A DNA stretch of 38,315 bases from Myxococcota bacterium (GTDB lineage Bacteria; Myxococcota_A; Polyangia; HGW-17). The first letter of the stretch is position 1. Every line of letters begins with the position of its first letter. Both the position numbers and the translations under genes were made by a program. The stretch is from positions 1 to 38,315 of the forward strand of contig JAHJMN010000087.1 in NCBI GenBank assembly GCA_018821305.1. Reading direction: 5' to 3'. Under the pieces are notes generated by a model. It was given only the letters and a program-made list of their open reading frames with translations. It was not told the DNA's origin and searched no databases. Shown in pieces: positions 1-8,379 of the stretch.

Positions 1-13
1 AGGACAGTAACTA
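1..13. repeat. Solitary terminal box of the dispersed repeat family
   Basis: The window opens with AGGACAGTAACTA, which matches the inner/outer end box of the dispersed repeats described at 16-172 and 2793-2939. The rest of the element would lie upstream of the window. It is followed after two bases by the left end of the first complete type A copy, so two elements are nearly abutting here. Confidence 0.55.
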
Positions 14-15
14 AT

Positions 16-172
16 TAGTTAATGTCCTGTAATACGGTCTTTTCAAGTTTACACCGGATTTTGACACAGGACATTAAGAATGAAGGCCTTGAAATTATTG
101 TAGTGTTCTGAATAGCATGTTTTCCTAAACATGCTCAATTTTGACAAAAATTGAATTTCAGGACACGAACTA
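16..172 (+). repeat. Type A dispersed repeat, copy 1 (157 bp, MITE-like)
   Basis: The element begins TAGTTAATGTCCTG (16-29) and ends CAGGACACGAACTA (159-172), which is an inverted near-copy of the start. A third box, CAGGACATTAAG, lies inside at 67-78. Between the inner and outer right boxes are two hairpins: AGCATGTTT/AAACATGCT with a 4-base loop, then CAATTTT/AAAATTG with a 4-base loop. Copies of exactly the same length occur at 11116-11272 and, inverted, at 27219-27375. The ends can be read as TA-flanked terminal inverted repeats starting GTT. It ends 22 bases before the start codon at 195, so it occupies the promoter region of that operon. Confidence 0.85.
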
Positions 173-194
173 ATTACTCCGAAAGCATTTCTAA

Positions 195-1031
195 ATGAAG
201 GACTATACTTTAACCGATGATCTTGATTTGGCACGAGAAATCGCTCGTGAAGCCGGTTTGCTTCTACGGGATGGATGGGAAAACGCAGACGATCCTGACA
301 TAGAATACAAAGGCCGAATAAACCTCGTAACAAAATATGATAAAGCAAGTGAAAATATTATCGTGAATCATCTCTCCGAAAAAAGGCCCGAAGATTCAAT
401 ACTCGGGGAGGAATCGGGAGAGCATCCTGGTTCTTCAAATCGCCTGTGGTGTATCGATCCTCTTGATGGGACAACAAACTTTGCCCATCGCCTTCCTTTC
501 TTCACGGTCAGCATTACATTGATGATCGATGGTGAACCAGTGGTGGGGGTTGTCTATAATCCGGCTCTGGAAATGGAATTTTACGCGGCCACTGGCATGG
601 GTGCCTTTTTAAATGGAAAGAGACTTCCAACTGTAAAACCTGGAGAACTCGATCGCGCTCTAATCCTTTACGGTTGTGGATATGATCGACGGGAAAACCC
701 CCAGCGTTATATTCGGATGATGGAAACATACATGGTAGCTTCTCAGGGAATCCGCAGAACCGGAAGTGCCAGTTTTGACTGCTGTTTAGTTGCCTGTGGT
801 CAAGCAGATGCATATGTGGAAGTTAACCTGTATCCATGGGACATTGCCGCCGGTAGTCTTATCGGTATGGAAACGGGATGCATAATAACTGATGTAAATG
901 GAGAAACTTTTGATCCTTTTACTGGAAGGATAATGATCGCTAAACCTGTAGTTCATGAACAATTACTTGAACTTTCAAATGCACAGGAACTTTTTGCCGG
1001 TGAGTTCACCGGTGAGTGGAAAAAAAAATGA
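195..1031 (+). CDS. suhB: Inositol-1-monophosphatase family protein (SuhB-like)
   Basis: A 278-residue cytoplasmic Mg-dependent phosphatase of the inositol monophosphatase family. The family signature residues are present: GEESG (71-75, metal-binding Glu), DPLDGT (88-93, metal-binding Asp residues) and WDIAAG (215-220, the C-terminal metal Asp). The length fits the family (about 260-280). The family hydrolyses inositol phosphates, and some members act on fructose 1,6-bisphosphate, PAP or histidinol phosphate, so the substrate is not fixed by sequence alone. The SuhB name is by resemblance. There is no strong ribosome binding site before 195, but the reading begins at the usual family N-terminus. 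It is first of four closely spaced genes, 15 bases before the diguanylate cyclase. Its upstream region is entirely a type A repeat. Confidence 0.88.
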   Translation: MKDYTLTDDLDLAREIAREAGLLLRDGWENADDPDIEYKGRINLVTKYDKASENIIVNHLSEKRPEDSILGEESGEHPGSSNRLWCIDPLDGTTNFAHRLPFFTVSITLMIDGEPVVGVVYNPALEMEFYAATGMGAFLNGKRLPTVKPGELDRALILYGCGYDRRENPQRYIRMMETYMVASQGIRRTGSASFDCCLVACGQADAYVEVNLYPWDIAAGSLIGMETGCIITDVNGETFDPFTGRIMIAKPVVHEQLLELSNAQELFAGEFTGEWKKK

Positions 1032-1046
1032 AAGGGAAACAACAAA

Positions 1047-1991
1047 ATGGATTTCCCATATAAAAATGCTTTATTGAATCTGGACATCGGGATTTATATT
1101 CTTGATTCCAATCGAAAAATTATTTTCTGGAATCATGCGGCTGAGAAAATTTCCGGTTACAGTGCAGAAGATGCAATCGGACACAATTGTGTTGACCGAC
1201 TTCTCAGGCACCATAATTTTTCAGGAATAGAACCACTTTGTAAGACAGAAAAATGTGGAGTTACTATTGCCATGTTGACGGGGGAGCGTCATACCGATGA
1301 ATTTTTTATCGTTAAACGGGAGGGAATGATGATTCCTGTAGTCAGCAGCACCACTCCTGTGTTTGATGAAAAAGGTTCAATTGCCGGTGTTGTGTGTTAT
1401 TTTTATGATAACACCAGCAGTTTGAGACTCAAGGAAGAGCTTGAAAGTCTGGAAAAAAAATCTCTCCTCGATACGGTAACTGGTGTTGGAAACAGGAGAT
1501 ATGCCGAGATTCAGTTAAATACTGTAATGGAAAAGTATCGTCGTTATGGCTGGGAGTTTGGTATACTTTTTATTGATATAGATCATTTTAAAAACGTAAA
1601 TGACAGATATGGGCATAATTTCGGTGACCGGATTCTCAAAACCGTTGCGACTCTTTTAAAGTACAGTTTAAGAACAACTGATTTTCTTGGCCGATGGGGT
1701 GGAGAAGAATTTATAGGCATAATATGCAATGCGGAAGAAACAACTCTCCTTCAGATAGCTGAAAGAGCTCGCAGATTTGTGGGTCAGAATGTTCTCAAGC
1801 ACAATGGCGAAGATGTCAGTGTTACAATTTCCGTCGGAGCTACTGCAGTTTTGCACGATGACACCGTGGAAACTATTGTTGAACGAGCAGATAACTTCAT
1901 GTATAAATCCAAACAGGGTGGTCGAAATCGAATTACAGCACAAATGAAAGTAATTACCGGCTCCGGACCTCATGACCTGATTGAAACATAA
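1047..1991 (+). CDS. PAS-GGDEF diguanylate cyclase
   Basis: A 314-residue soluble signalling protein. Residues about 5-125 form a PAS sensor domain (IYILDSNRKIIFWNHAAEKI... with a following conserved E-D-x-I-G). Residues about 128-140 form a charged helical linker, and about 140-300 form a GGDEF domain. The active-site motif is GGEEF (218-222), the metal-binding FIDIDHFK segment is at 175-182, and an inhibitory I-site R-x-x-D (209-212) lies five residues before it, so it is predicted to make cyclic di-GMP under product inhibition. There is no transmembrane segment, so the PAS domain would read an intracellular cue. It has a Shine-Dalgarno-like AGGGA before the start. It is probably co-transcribed with the phosphatase upstream. 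Confidence 0.95.
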   Translation: MDFPYKNALLNLDIGIYILDSNRKIIFWNHAAEKISGYSAEDAIGHNCVDRLLRHHNFSGIEPLCKTEKCGVTIAMLTGERHTDEFFIVKREGMMIPVVSSTTPVFDEKGSIAGVVCYFYDNTSSLRLKEELESLEKKSLLDTVTGVGNRRYAEIQLNTVMEKYRRYGWEFGILFIDIDHFKNVNDRYGHNFGDRILKTVATLLKYSLRTTDFLGRWGGEEFIGIICNAEETTLLQIAERARRFVGQNVLKHNGEDVSVTISVGATAVLHDDTVETIVERADNFMYKSKQGGRNRITAQMKVITGSGPHDLIET

Positions 1992-2020
1992 TAGTTCATC
2001 ATTTTAATATAGGTTATTCA

Positions 2021-2221
2021 ATGAAATGCTCAAACCATAGTGAAAACAACAAAGTCTGCAATTGCAGTTACCCCGGTTGTCCGCGACATGGGCTCTGCTG
2101 TGAATGTCTCAGTTATCACCGCAGTAAAAATCAACTTCCCGCTTGTTATTTTAATAAAGAACAGGAAGCAACCTGGAACAGATCCATTGAATATTTCATT
2201 GAATGTCAGAGGAAAAAATAA
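2021..2221 (+). CDS. Small Cys-rich protein, DUF6485-like
   Basis: A 66-residue protein with eight cysteines, seven of them in the first half (C3, C13, C15, C20, C26, C27, C29), including the cluster C-x-C-x(4)-C...HGLCCECL followed by Y-H-R-S and PAC-x-F. This pattern fits the DUF6485 family of short putative metal-binding proteins, function unknown. The assignment is from memory of the pattern. There is no signal peptide, so it is likely cytoplasmic. Its TAA stop overlaps the ATG of the next gene by one base (TAATG), implying translational coupling. A strong RBS for its own start is not visible. Confidence 0.7.
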   Translation: MKCSNHSENNKVCNCSYPGCPRHGLCCECLSYHRSKNQLPACYFNKEQEATWNRSIEYFIECQRKK

Positions 2222-2643
2222 TGAGATTTCTTTACTTAACTGCATTTATCGCCATTTTTACGCTCACTGCCTGCAAAGGAAGTAAATCTGATACAAAAAA
2301 AACCGAAAAAGTACCAGTAACCGCATCAATTCCGAATGTAGTTGCAGTATTCCCACAAAATTCTGCGACAACGGTCAATGCAGACGTTAAAGAACTGAAA
2401 GTTACATTTTCCGAAGAAATGGATGGGGGTATCAGTTTTGTTAAAGAAAAAGATGATACTTTTCCTCAAATTACTGGAAAACATATCTGGGATAAAACCC
2501 GCAAAACTGTAACTTTACCCGTTAAACTCCAGCCTGGTAAATCCTACCTGATCTGGCTCAATTCCGAAAAATTCAAAAACTTCAAAAGCACCGCCGGCAA
2601 ACCATCAGCACCATATAAATGGACCTTCAAAACAGTAAAGTAG
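2221..2643 (+). CDS. Lipoprotein with Ig-like (Big_5-type) domain
   Basis: Start chosen at 2221 because AGAGGA (2208-2213) lies 7 bases upstream and because the protein then begins with a type II signal peptide ending LTAC. The upstream in-frame ATG at 2203 would bury it. The mature 120 or so residues contain one bacterial Ig-like Big_5 domain: a P-x-x-S-A-T-x-V-x-x-D start, the V-T-F-S-E-E-M-D strand motif, and a closing K-W-T-F strand. These domains are common on secreted and envelope proteins of myxobacteria-like organisms. It is the last gene of the suhB-DGC operon. The stop codon TAG (2641-2643) coincides with the first three bases of a decayed repeat, so the repeat appears to have set the C-terminus. 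Confidence 0.82.
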   Translation: MRFLYLTAFIAIFTLTACKGSKSDTKKTEKVPVTASIPNVVAVFPQNSATTVNADVKELKVTFSEEMDGGISFVKEKDDTFPQITGKHIWDKTRKTVTLPVKLQPGKSYLIWLNSEKFKNFKSTAGKPSAPYKWTFKTVK

Positions 2644-2682
2644 TTAATGTCCCGAAATTCAGGTTTTGCTAAATTTGAGCAT
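2641..2682 (-). repeat. Decayed type A repeat end (inverted)
   Basis: TAGTTAATGTCCCG (2641-2654) plus the next 28 or so bases align by eye with the inverted type A copy at 27219 (both run ...GAAATTCA..., then ...TTGAGCAT). Beyond about 2682 similarity is lost, and 2683-2792 shows no recognisable feature. It begins exactly on the TAG stop codon of the preceding lipoprotein gene. Confidence 0.6.
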
Positions 2683-2792
2683 ACTTACTATAACTTTGTT
2701 TTTTCGAATTTTCAGAAAAACACTATTTTTAAGTGAAATACTCAAAATGCCTGCTATAAGATATAAATATTGAAGACTGAGTTTCAGTTATC

Positions 2793-2939
2793 TAGTTACT
2801 GTCCTGAAATAAGGGAAATCAAATTTTTCGCCGATTTTTTGCTCAGGACAGTAACCACAAGGTGTTGAAAATATTAATAGTGGCCGGATAGAATTTTTTA
2901 ATAAAATTCTTCGAGAAGCGAATTTCCGGACACGAACTA
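2793..2939 (+). repeat. Type B dispersed repeat, copy 1 (147 bp)
   Basis: Starts TAGTTACTGTCCTG (2793-2806) and ends CGGACACGAACTA (2927-2939). An inner box CAGGACAGTAAC is at 2844-2855. The interior differs from type A but keeps the three-box layout. It contains the hairpin GAATTTT/AAAATTC; the matching hairpin at 32321-32466 reads GGATTTT/AAAATCC, so a base pair has changed on both sides. It ends 17 bases before the ATG at 2957, and the gene's AAGGAT ribosome site begins right after it. Confidence 0.85.
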
Positions 2940-2956
2940 TCTAAGGATCTATACCT

Positions 2957-3742
2957 ATGAAATATACCTTTTTTTCGTGTATAATACTTATGTTTTCTTT
3001 GATTTCCGGCTGTGATGACGATAGTCCAACAGTTTGTCCGGATAATAACTGCTCAGGACATGGTGAGTGCAAACGCACGTCAATGGGCGATTACTGGTGT
3101 GATTGTGAAGAGGGATATGTTTTCAGGTCCAGTGACTATTCATGCTGGTTTGACGACTATGTTAATAATGATAATTACAAACCTGTTATTTACCTGTACC
3201 CAGTGGAAAAAACTGTAGTTAATGTTGCCTTCACTAATCCTGAGAATGTTTCTTTAACCTATACTTATCCCCAATACAAAGATAACGGATGGACGGTCAC
3301 AGCCTGGCCCGATGGTACGCTCGAATCCGACAGCAGAGAATACTACTCACTATTCTGGGAAGGTCCCACCATTGATAATATTATTTTTTCAACGGGTTTC
3401 AGTGTGAGTTATGACGAAACTATCCCGTTTCTTGAGGATGCACTTTTAAAACTAGGGCTAAATGATTTTGAAGCTCAGGAATTTATCATCTATTGGCTTC
3501 CCATTCTGGGAGAGAGTCCTCATAACCTCATTTACTTTGCGGTAAAAGACTGGATGGATGCAATCCCGCTTACTATAACGCCTGTTCCGGATACGCAAAT
3601 CCGATTTATCATGATTTACAAACCTATGGTTGAACCAATTTCAATACTTCCACAGCAGTTTTTTTCCCCCGAAAGAACAGGTTTCACTCTTGTAGAATGG
3701 GGAGGCCGTAAAGAAAATGGCGAATACAGAGGGCAAAAATGA
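2957..3742 (+). CDS. EGF-like/'KPVIYLYP' lipoprotein, module copy 1
   Basis: A 261-residue lipoprotein. The signal peptide ends LISGC followed by three Asp. Residues about 27-65 are an EGF-like module (CPDNNCSGHGEC... then WCDCEEGY). The remaining 190 residues are a conserved domain that opens KPVIYLYP and has later blocks YYSLFWEG, QEFIIYWLPILGES, PDTQIRFIMIYKP and GFTLVEWGGR. The KPVIYLYP domain is widespread in bacterial envelope proteins, but I know of no assigned function. The paralogue at 17039-17815 is alignable end to end. Asp at +2 after the lipobox Cys would, by the enterobacterial Lol rule, favour inner-membrane retention; whether that rule holds here is unknown. The stop overlaps the next gene's start by four bases (ATGA). 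Confidence 0.85.
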   Translation: MKYTFFSCIILMFSLISGCDDDSPTVCPDNNCSGHGECKRTSMGDYWCDCEEGYVFRSSDYSCWFDDYVNNDNYKPVIYLYPVEKTVVNVAFTNPENVSLTYTYPQYKDNGWTVTAWPDGTLESDSREYYSLFWEGPTIDNIIFSTGFSVSYDETIPFLEDALLKLGLNDFEAQEFIIYWLPILGESPHNLIYFAVKDWMDAIPLTITPVPDTQIRFIMIYKPMVEPISILPQQFFSPERTGFTLVEWGGRKENGEYRGQK

Positions 3743-5517
3743 AAAATTTTTTCTTACTATTATTAATACTCGCTTTGGTTTCGATTATCGCCTGTTCCAA
3801 AGACGAAAGCAAATGCGGAAACGGCATCGTAGATAATAACGAAGAGTGCGACGGTGAAAAATTTGCTCCAATTTATTCTCAGGAATGCACGAAATGGGGT
3901 TACAGTGGTAATTTTTTCACAAATTTGAGAATCGGCTGCAAAAATTGTCATCTTGATTTTACAGTATGTGAGCCCCTTGGTATATGTGGTGACGGGAAAC
4001 TGGGGGAACTTGAGGAGTGTGATGGAGAGCTTTCCGATGGCGCGGCCTGTGTGGATTTCGGTTATTATGGTGGAGGAAAACTGGGCTGTAAATCCAATAA
4101 TTGCACATATGATACATCCTTGTGCGAGCGATGCGGAGATGGCATCCTTCAGCCTGAGGAAGGTGAACAGTGCGATAAAAAGCAGATTGGTGATTACGAG
4201 TGCGCTGACGGTGGTTTATGGGGTACAGCTCCAATGTGTAGTGATAATTGCGAAATTTCCTACGTAAATTGTCAGGATAGAATCTTAATATCTGGGCGAT
4301 ACGCCGTTTTAAGATCAGTTGAACTTGATAATGAAGGCAGAATTATAACTTCAGGATCAATTGGCGGGAATCTGTCGGGTTTTATCAATCAGGATGCACT
4401 GTGCGCGGAGACTGACTGGGAATATTATAGCCCCCTATGTTTTGACTCCTTTGCCTCTATTTATAAAGTTGATGATTCACGTTTTTTAGCTGCTTCTCAG
4501 TGGGGATCCGTCGAACTTGATGGTGCATGGCTAATCAAAAATGCGCCAGTAGGTGAAATTGATATTTTGTCCGCGTATAGCGGATCAGATTATTACGAAG
4601 GTAATCAAGAATTTAATTCAATACACACTCCTATATATCCTGCTTTCTATTCCTTTGAAAGATATGACCTTTCTTTAAACAAACTTTCCTCCATTACAAT
4701 TATTTCAGAAAGCACACTGGATTCTATGCCATTTTTAAAAAGGGATGGTCAGACACTTTTTATAAGTGGTTCTTTTTATCAAAATTTTTTTGAAGCCTTC
4801 GATTTAACAAATGGTGAAAAAATAGTCAATTTTTATACAAACGGTTTTTATACTGATGCTATCCGCTATGATGATAATACAGTTCTTGCAGTACACTATA
4901 ATCCAAGTGTCAGCACAGGTGGATATAAAAGTCTGGAGCTGTTTGACATTTCAAACCCAGAATCTGATCCTGTTGAGATCCATCGTTGTGAAGTACCTGA
5001 TATTTTTTTTATTACCGGTGACTTCATCTCTCCTAAATACGATACTGGACTTAAATCAGAAATTACCATTGATGCCAGTGGCTTGATAACATTATATTGT
5101 CATACGGAGACTGATGAATTTGAGGCATTGCTTATGGATATTGATGGTAATCCCCTTGGCTCATCTCCATATTATGGGATTCCACTGGAATCTGGAGGGA
5201 CAATCCGTTCCATGACAGGATCCAGAACTGAACTGGATACATCTGTTCCAAGTGTACTTGCTGGAAATATAACATTCGATCCGGATGCCAGTTTTATATT
5301 GAGCATCAGGAACAGCCTGGGTGAAATAACAAGATACCGATGGGAATATAATTCAAGCTCAACTGATGTTGGCGGTTATTACATATGGGGAGATTACGCC
5401 TACATATGGGGAAACAGTTGGACCTATTATCCACAGTACGGTTTTATATTCCGCTGGAAACTTCCACCTGACCCATCTCAGACAAAAACCACTGCTGCGA
5501 AGCCGCTTGCTGAGTAA
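3739..5517 (+). CDS. Cys-rich repeat/propeller-like lipoprotein, module copy 1
   Basis: A 592-residue lipoprotein (signal peptide ending SIIAC-S). Residues about 26-178 hold three Cys-rich modules, each starting C-G-[ND]-G and containing E-x-C-D, with intervening G-Y-x-x-G...C...C-x-x-D segments, as in myxobacterial Cys-rich repeat proteins (DUF4215-like). From about residue 180 the chain is beta-rich, with recurrent V-x-L-D-x-x-G-R-I-I-x-S-G and A-S-Q-W-G-S segments resembling SBBP-type beta-propeller repeats. That fold is an inference. The paralogue at 15333-17042 has the same order. It is translated from an ATG overlapping the preceding stop, so the two proteins are probably made together and may interact at the cell surface. 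Function unknown. Confidence 0.83.
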   Translation: MKNFFLLLLILALVSIIACSKDESKCGNGIVDNNEECDGEKFAPIYSQECTKWGYSGNFFTNLRIGCKNCHLDFTVCEPLGICGDGKLGELEECDGELSDGAACVDFGYYGGGKLGCKSNNCTYDTSLCERCGDGILQPEEGEQCDKKQIGDYECADGGLWGTAPMCSDNCEISYVNCQDRILISGRYAVLRSVELDNEGRIITSGSIGGNLSGFINQDALCAETDWEYYSPLCFDSFASIYKVDDSRFLAASQWGSVELDGAWLIKNAPVGEIDILSAYSGSDYYEGNQEFNSIHTPIYPAFYSFERYDLSLNKLSSITIISESTLDSMPFLKRDGQTLFISGSFYQNFFEAFDLTNGEKIVNFYTNGFYTDAIRYDDNTVLAVHYNPSVSTGGYKSLELFDISNPESDPVEIHRCEVPDIFFITGDFISPKYDTGLKSEITIDASGLITLYCHTETDEFEALLMDIDGNPLGSSPYYGIPLESGGTIRSMTGSRTELDTSVPSVLAGNITFDPDASFILSIRNSLGEITRYRWEYNSSSTDVGGYYIWGDYAYIWGNSWTYYPQYGFIFRWKLPPDPSQTKTTAAKPLAE

Positions 5518-5539
5518 TACTGATAGTGACTTAATTTAC

Positions 5540-5847
5540 AGTGATGCCTACGTTAGTTGAGCCAGAGTATTGCAATATAAATTAATATATCTCAGGTAGC
5601 CAGGCAGTCAGTGAAACAGGGTCAGGAGCAGCGGGTGTTTACTTTGAAGGTAAGTGTTTTTGTGGCATCAAGACCGTTTTATTAGTAATAATATGGTGAC
5701 TTGTTTTAAATAATATTTCAGGAACAAGCCCCTGATTTTCCTGTTGCTGCTACTGTTTACCTGAATACCAGAATGTTCTTGCTTTTATTAAATTATTTTG
5801 ATTTTATTAACAATATCAAACAATACGGCACTATCGAGCAGCATTGG
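5540..5847 (+). repeat. Type C element relative, decayed
   Basis: The convergent gap 5518-5872 is largely this repeat. Its 40-base core (5637-5676) is identical to the inverse of 11571-11610 and has two differences from 32579-32618. The right end reads ATCGAGCAGCATTGG (5833-5847), like the right inverted repeat of the intact element at 32470-32774. The left end near 5540 is only weakly alignable, but the implied length (about 308 bp) agrees with the intact copy (305 bp). No terminator with a T-run is visible in the gap. Confidence 0.6.
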
Positions 5848-5872
5848 GTTTAGTAGAAATAACTGTAGGATT

Positions 5873-6871
5873 TTATTCGTAGCCCATTTCTATGAGCCAT
5901 TTTTCCGTATCGAGGGCGGCTTTGCATCCACTTCCCGCGGCGGTTATTGCCTGTTTGTAACGGGGATCCATTACGTCTCCGCAGGCAAAAACACCCGGAA
6001 TATTGGTGTGTGAAGTATTGTCGGAGGTTTTAATAAAGCCAGCCTTATCCAGTTCAACCTGATTTGCGAAAAGCGTTGTATTGGGATCGTGACCGACAGC
6101 TACAAACATTCCCGTAACTGATATTTCTGTAACTTCATCGGTTTTAGTATTTCGAAGCCGAAGGGCGGTCAGGCCGTCTTTGTCCGGTTCGCCAACGAGA
6201 TCGTCTACAACCGAGTTCCAGACAATCTGAACTTTCGGATTTGACAAAGCTCTTTGCTGCATGATTTTTGAAGCACGGAACTCATCCCGGCGGTGAACAA
6301 TATATACTTTTTCCGCATGTTTTGTAAGGAATAGAGCATCTTCTAAAGCACTGTCGCCGCCGCCGATCACTGCTACATGCTGATTACGATAAAAGAAACC
6401 GTCGCAAACTGCACAGGCACTTACTCCGTAACCCTTAAGTTTTGTTTCATTTTCCATGCCCAGATAGCGAGCTGATGCTCCTGTACCTAAAATAACCGCA
6501 CGGGTTTTAATTTTAAGCCCCATATCTGTTGTGAGTTCTTTTACATCGCCATTGAGATTAAAGGATACTATTTCAGAAGCCAGAAAACGCGTCCCAAAGC
6601 GCAGAGCCTGCTGTTTGAGATCATTTATAAGATCGGGGCCTTTTACCGCTTCAGGATATCCCGGGAAATTCTCAACATCCGTGGTTTCCATTAGCTGTCC
6701 ACCACCAGGATAGCCTTCCACTAAAAGCGGAAAAAGATTAGCACGGGAAGCATAAATTGCTGCCGTAAGACCCGCGGGCCCACTTCCAACGATTACAACA
6801 TTTTCCAGTTCCCGGATTTCCACATCAGGCATTTCATCGCCACCACCAAAATTAATTGATATTTCTGTCAT
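5873..6871 (-). CDS. trxB: Thioredoxin reductase
   Basis: A 332-residue FAD/NADPH flavoprotein that reduces thioredoxin. Seen in the sequence: N-terminal FAD motif VGSGPAG (28-34), redox pair CAVC (153-156) followed by DG, NADPH-binding GGGDSALEDA, and the C-terminal ACGDV FAD block. Start set at 6871 because TGGAGA lies 8 bases upstream; an in-frame ATG 45 bases further upstream has no such site and adds non-family sequence. The first 20 or so residues before the Rossmann fold are somewhat longer than usual. It follows the phosphofructokinase gene on the same strand after 111 bases, so co-transcription is possible. No thioredoxin gene is present nearby. Confidence 0.96.
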   Translation of the reverse strand: MTEISINFGGGDEMPDVEIRELENVVIVGSGPAGLTAAIYASRANLFPLLVEGYPGGGQLMETTDVENFPGYPEAVKGPDLINDLKQQALRFGTRFLASEIVSFNLNGDVKELTTDMGLKIKTRAVILGTGASARYLGMENETKLKGYGVSACAVCDGFFYRNQHVAVIGGGDSALEDALFLTKHAEKVYIVHRRDEFRASKIMQQRALSNPKVQIVWNSVVDDLVGEPDKDGLTALRLRNTKTDEVTEISVTGMFVAVGHDPNTTLFANQVELDKAGFIKTSDNTSHTNIPGVFACGDVMDPRYKQAITAAGSGCKAALDTEKWLIEMGYE

Positions 6872-6982
6872 ATTACAATCTCCAGTGTAAAAATATATAG
6901 CTAAAACAGCAATCAATACCAGATTACTGTGATAACCCTTTGCCCATTGTCAAGGGCCAGACATTATGGTCTTATGCTGATA

Positions 6983-8287
6983 TCAGTAAAAAGTTGGTGG
7001 CTGCCCAGTCATCTGCAGAACGCTACGCCATAGATCCTGGTCCGGGTCAATAACTTTCCGTCGGGAAACGGCGTCGGCAAGAGCTACATGAGTAAATGTA
7101 TCATTCCATAGACCTATAACAATGCCAGTACGTCCAGTCATTGCAGCGTGAACTGCATTTTCCCCAAGACGACGACAGAAAATTGCATCCGTAGGCGATG
7201 CTTTTGTTGCTCTGATAATATAACTCGGATCAATATATTTAAGATTGACAGGATCTTTTGTTTTTTTGAAGTGACCTATAATAGAACTGCCAAGATAAGT
7301 ACCGATATCAAGGAGTTTCTGATTTCCTGATGCATCGAACTCTGGTTTTTCACCGGCTAGAATATCCTGCCCTGCCCCTTCCGCAACGACAACCACAGCA
7401 CGATTCTGTTCCTTCAATTTACGATCAATCCAGCTCAGGAGACCTCCGGTGCCTTCAAGTTTGAAAGGAGATTCAGGTATCAAAACAGCATCAACGTTAC
7501 CGTTGGCCAGGGAAGCATGGGCGGCAATGTAACCGGAATGACGCCCCATCAGTTTAACAAGGCCAACACCTCTCGGGGCACCTTCCGCTTCAATGAGAGC
7601 ACTCTGAATAGCTTCCTCAGCTTTTGCCACTGCGGTTTCAAATCCAAAAGTTCTACTGATGAAATCAATATCATTATCAATAGTTTTTGGCACACCAATT
7701 ATTGCTATTTTATAGTTACGTTTGATGGATTCTTCATAAATTGCCTGAGCCCCGCGCAGAGTTCCATCACCGCCAACAGTAAACAACATATTAATATTGA
7801 GTCGTTCCAGAGCATCAAGCATTTCAGCAGGATCCTGCGGCCCACGGGAAGACCCGAGCATTGTACCGCCTTTTATGTCCCAATCCCGAACTGCTTCACT
7901 GGAAAGTTGAATAGTCTCATACCCACAGGAAGGAACTATCCCTGCATAGCCATAACGAAAACCCTGTATACTCCGAACTTTATAACCATGGGAAAGTTCG
8001 TTTACTATGGATTTTACAACATTATTTATTCCAGGACACAAGCCACCACAGGTAACTATTCCTGCCCGGGTTTTTGAAGGGTCAAAATAGATTTTTTCCC
8101 GGGGACCAGCCACTTCAAAAGTTTTAAATTCAGTGGGAATTTCATCCCTGAATACACTATCGACAATTACTTTTGTACCCTCCTCAACATAGTTCGGAAT
8201 GAGATCGTTATTTTCAATACTGAGGCTCAGAGGCGATTTTACGGTACAATCACCAAGTCGAGGTACATTACTGTTTATAGCGGTCAT
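6983..8287 (-). CDS. pfkA: ATP-dependent 6-phosphofructokinase (TP0108/trypanosome-type)
   Basis: A 434-residue phosphofructokinase that phosphorylates fructose 6-phosphate in glycolysis. It is longer than the 320-residue E. coli type and has an N-terminal extension of about 70 residues. Key motifs: GGLCPGINN (81-89), GGDGTLRG (172-179), PKTIDNDIDF (200-209), MGRHSGYIA and IPESPF. At the two positions that separate phosphoryl donors it has Gly in GGDGT (ATP-type) and Lys in PKTIDND, the combination known from ATP-dependent long enzymes such as trypanosomal PFK. PPi-dependent enzymes have GGDD. The start has a clear GGAGG (8293-8297). Confidence 0.93.
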   Translation of the reverse strand: MTAINSNVPRLGDCTVKSPLSLSIENNDLIPNYVEEGTKVIVDSVFRDEIPTEFKTFEVAGPREKIYFDPSKTRAGIVTCGGLCPGINNVVKSIVNELSHGYKVRSIQGFRYGYAGIVPSCGYETIQLSSEAVRDWDIKGGTMLGSSRGPQDPAEMLDALERLNINMLFTVGGDGTLRGAQAIYEESIKRNYKIAIIGVPKTIDNDIDFISRTFGFETAVAKAEEAIQSALIEAEGAPRGVGLVKLMGRHSGYIAAHASLANGNVDAVLIPESPFKLEGTGGLLSWIDRKLKEQNRAVVVVAEGAGQDILAGEKPEFDASGNQKLLDIGTYLGSSIIGHFKKTKDPVNLKYIDPSYIIRATKASPTDAIFCRRLGENAVHAAMTGRTGIVIGLWNDTFTHVALADAVSRRKVIDPDQDLWRSVLQMTGQPPTFY

Positions 8288-8379
8288 TATTTCCTCCAGA
8301 ATAGATCGGTAATATTAAAAGTACTGTGGGCGTATTTAATCATAGAAGGGTGTTTTGGAAAAGGAGATTTTGAGAATTT

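Noticed and set aside
7517-8077. 186-codon plus-strand open frame
   Set aside because: It lies wholly antisense to the phosphofructokinase gene, has no ribosome site, and its translation shows no family features.
6983-8287. PPi-dependent phosphofructokinase
   Set aside because: Although Lys is present in PKTIDND, the donor-site motif is GGDGT rather than GGDD, which indicates ATP use.
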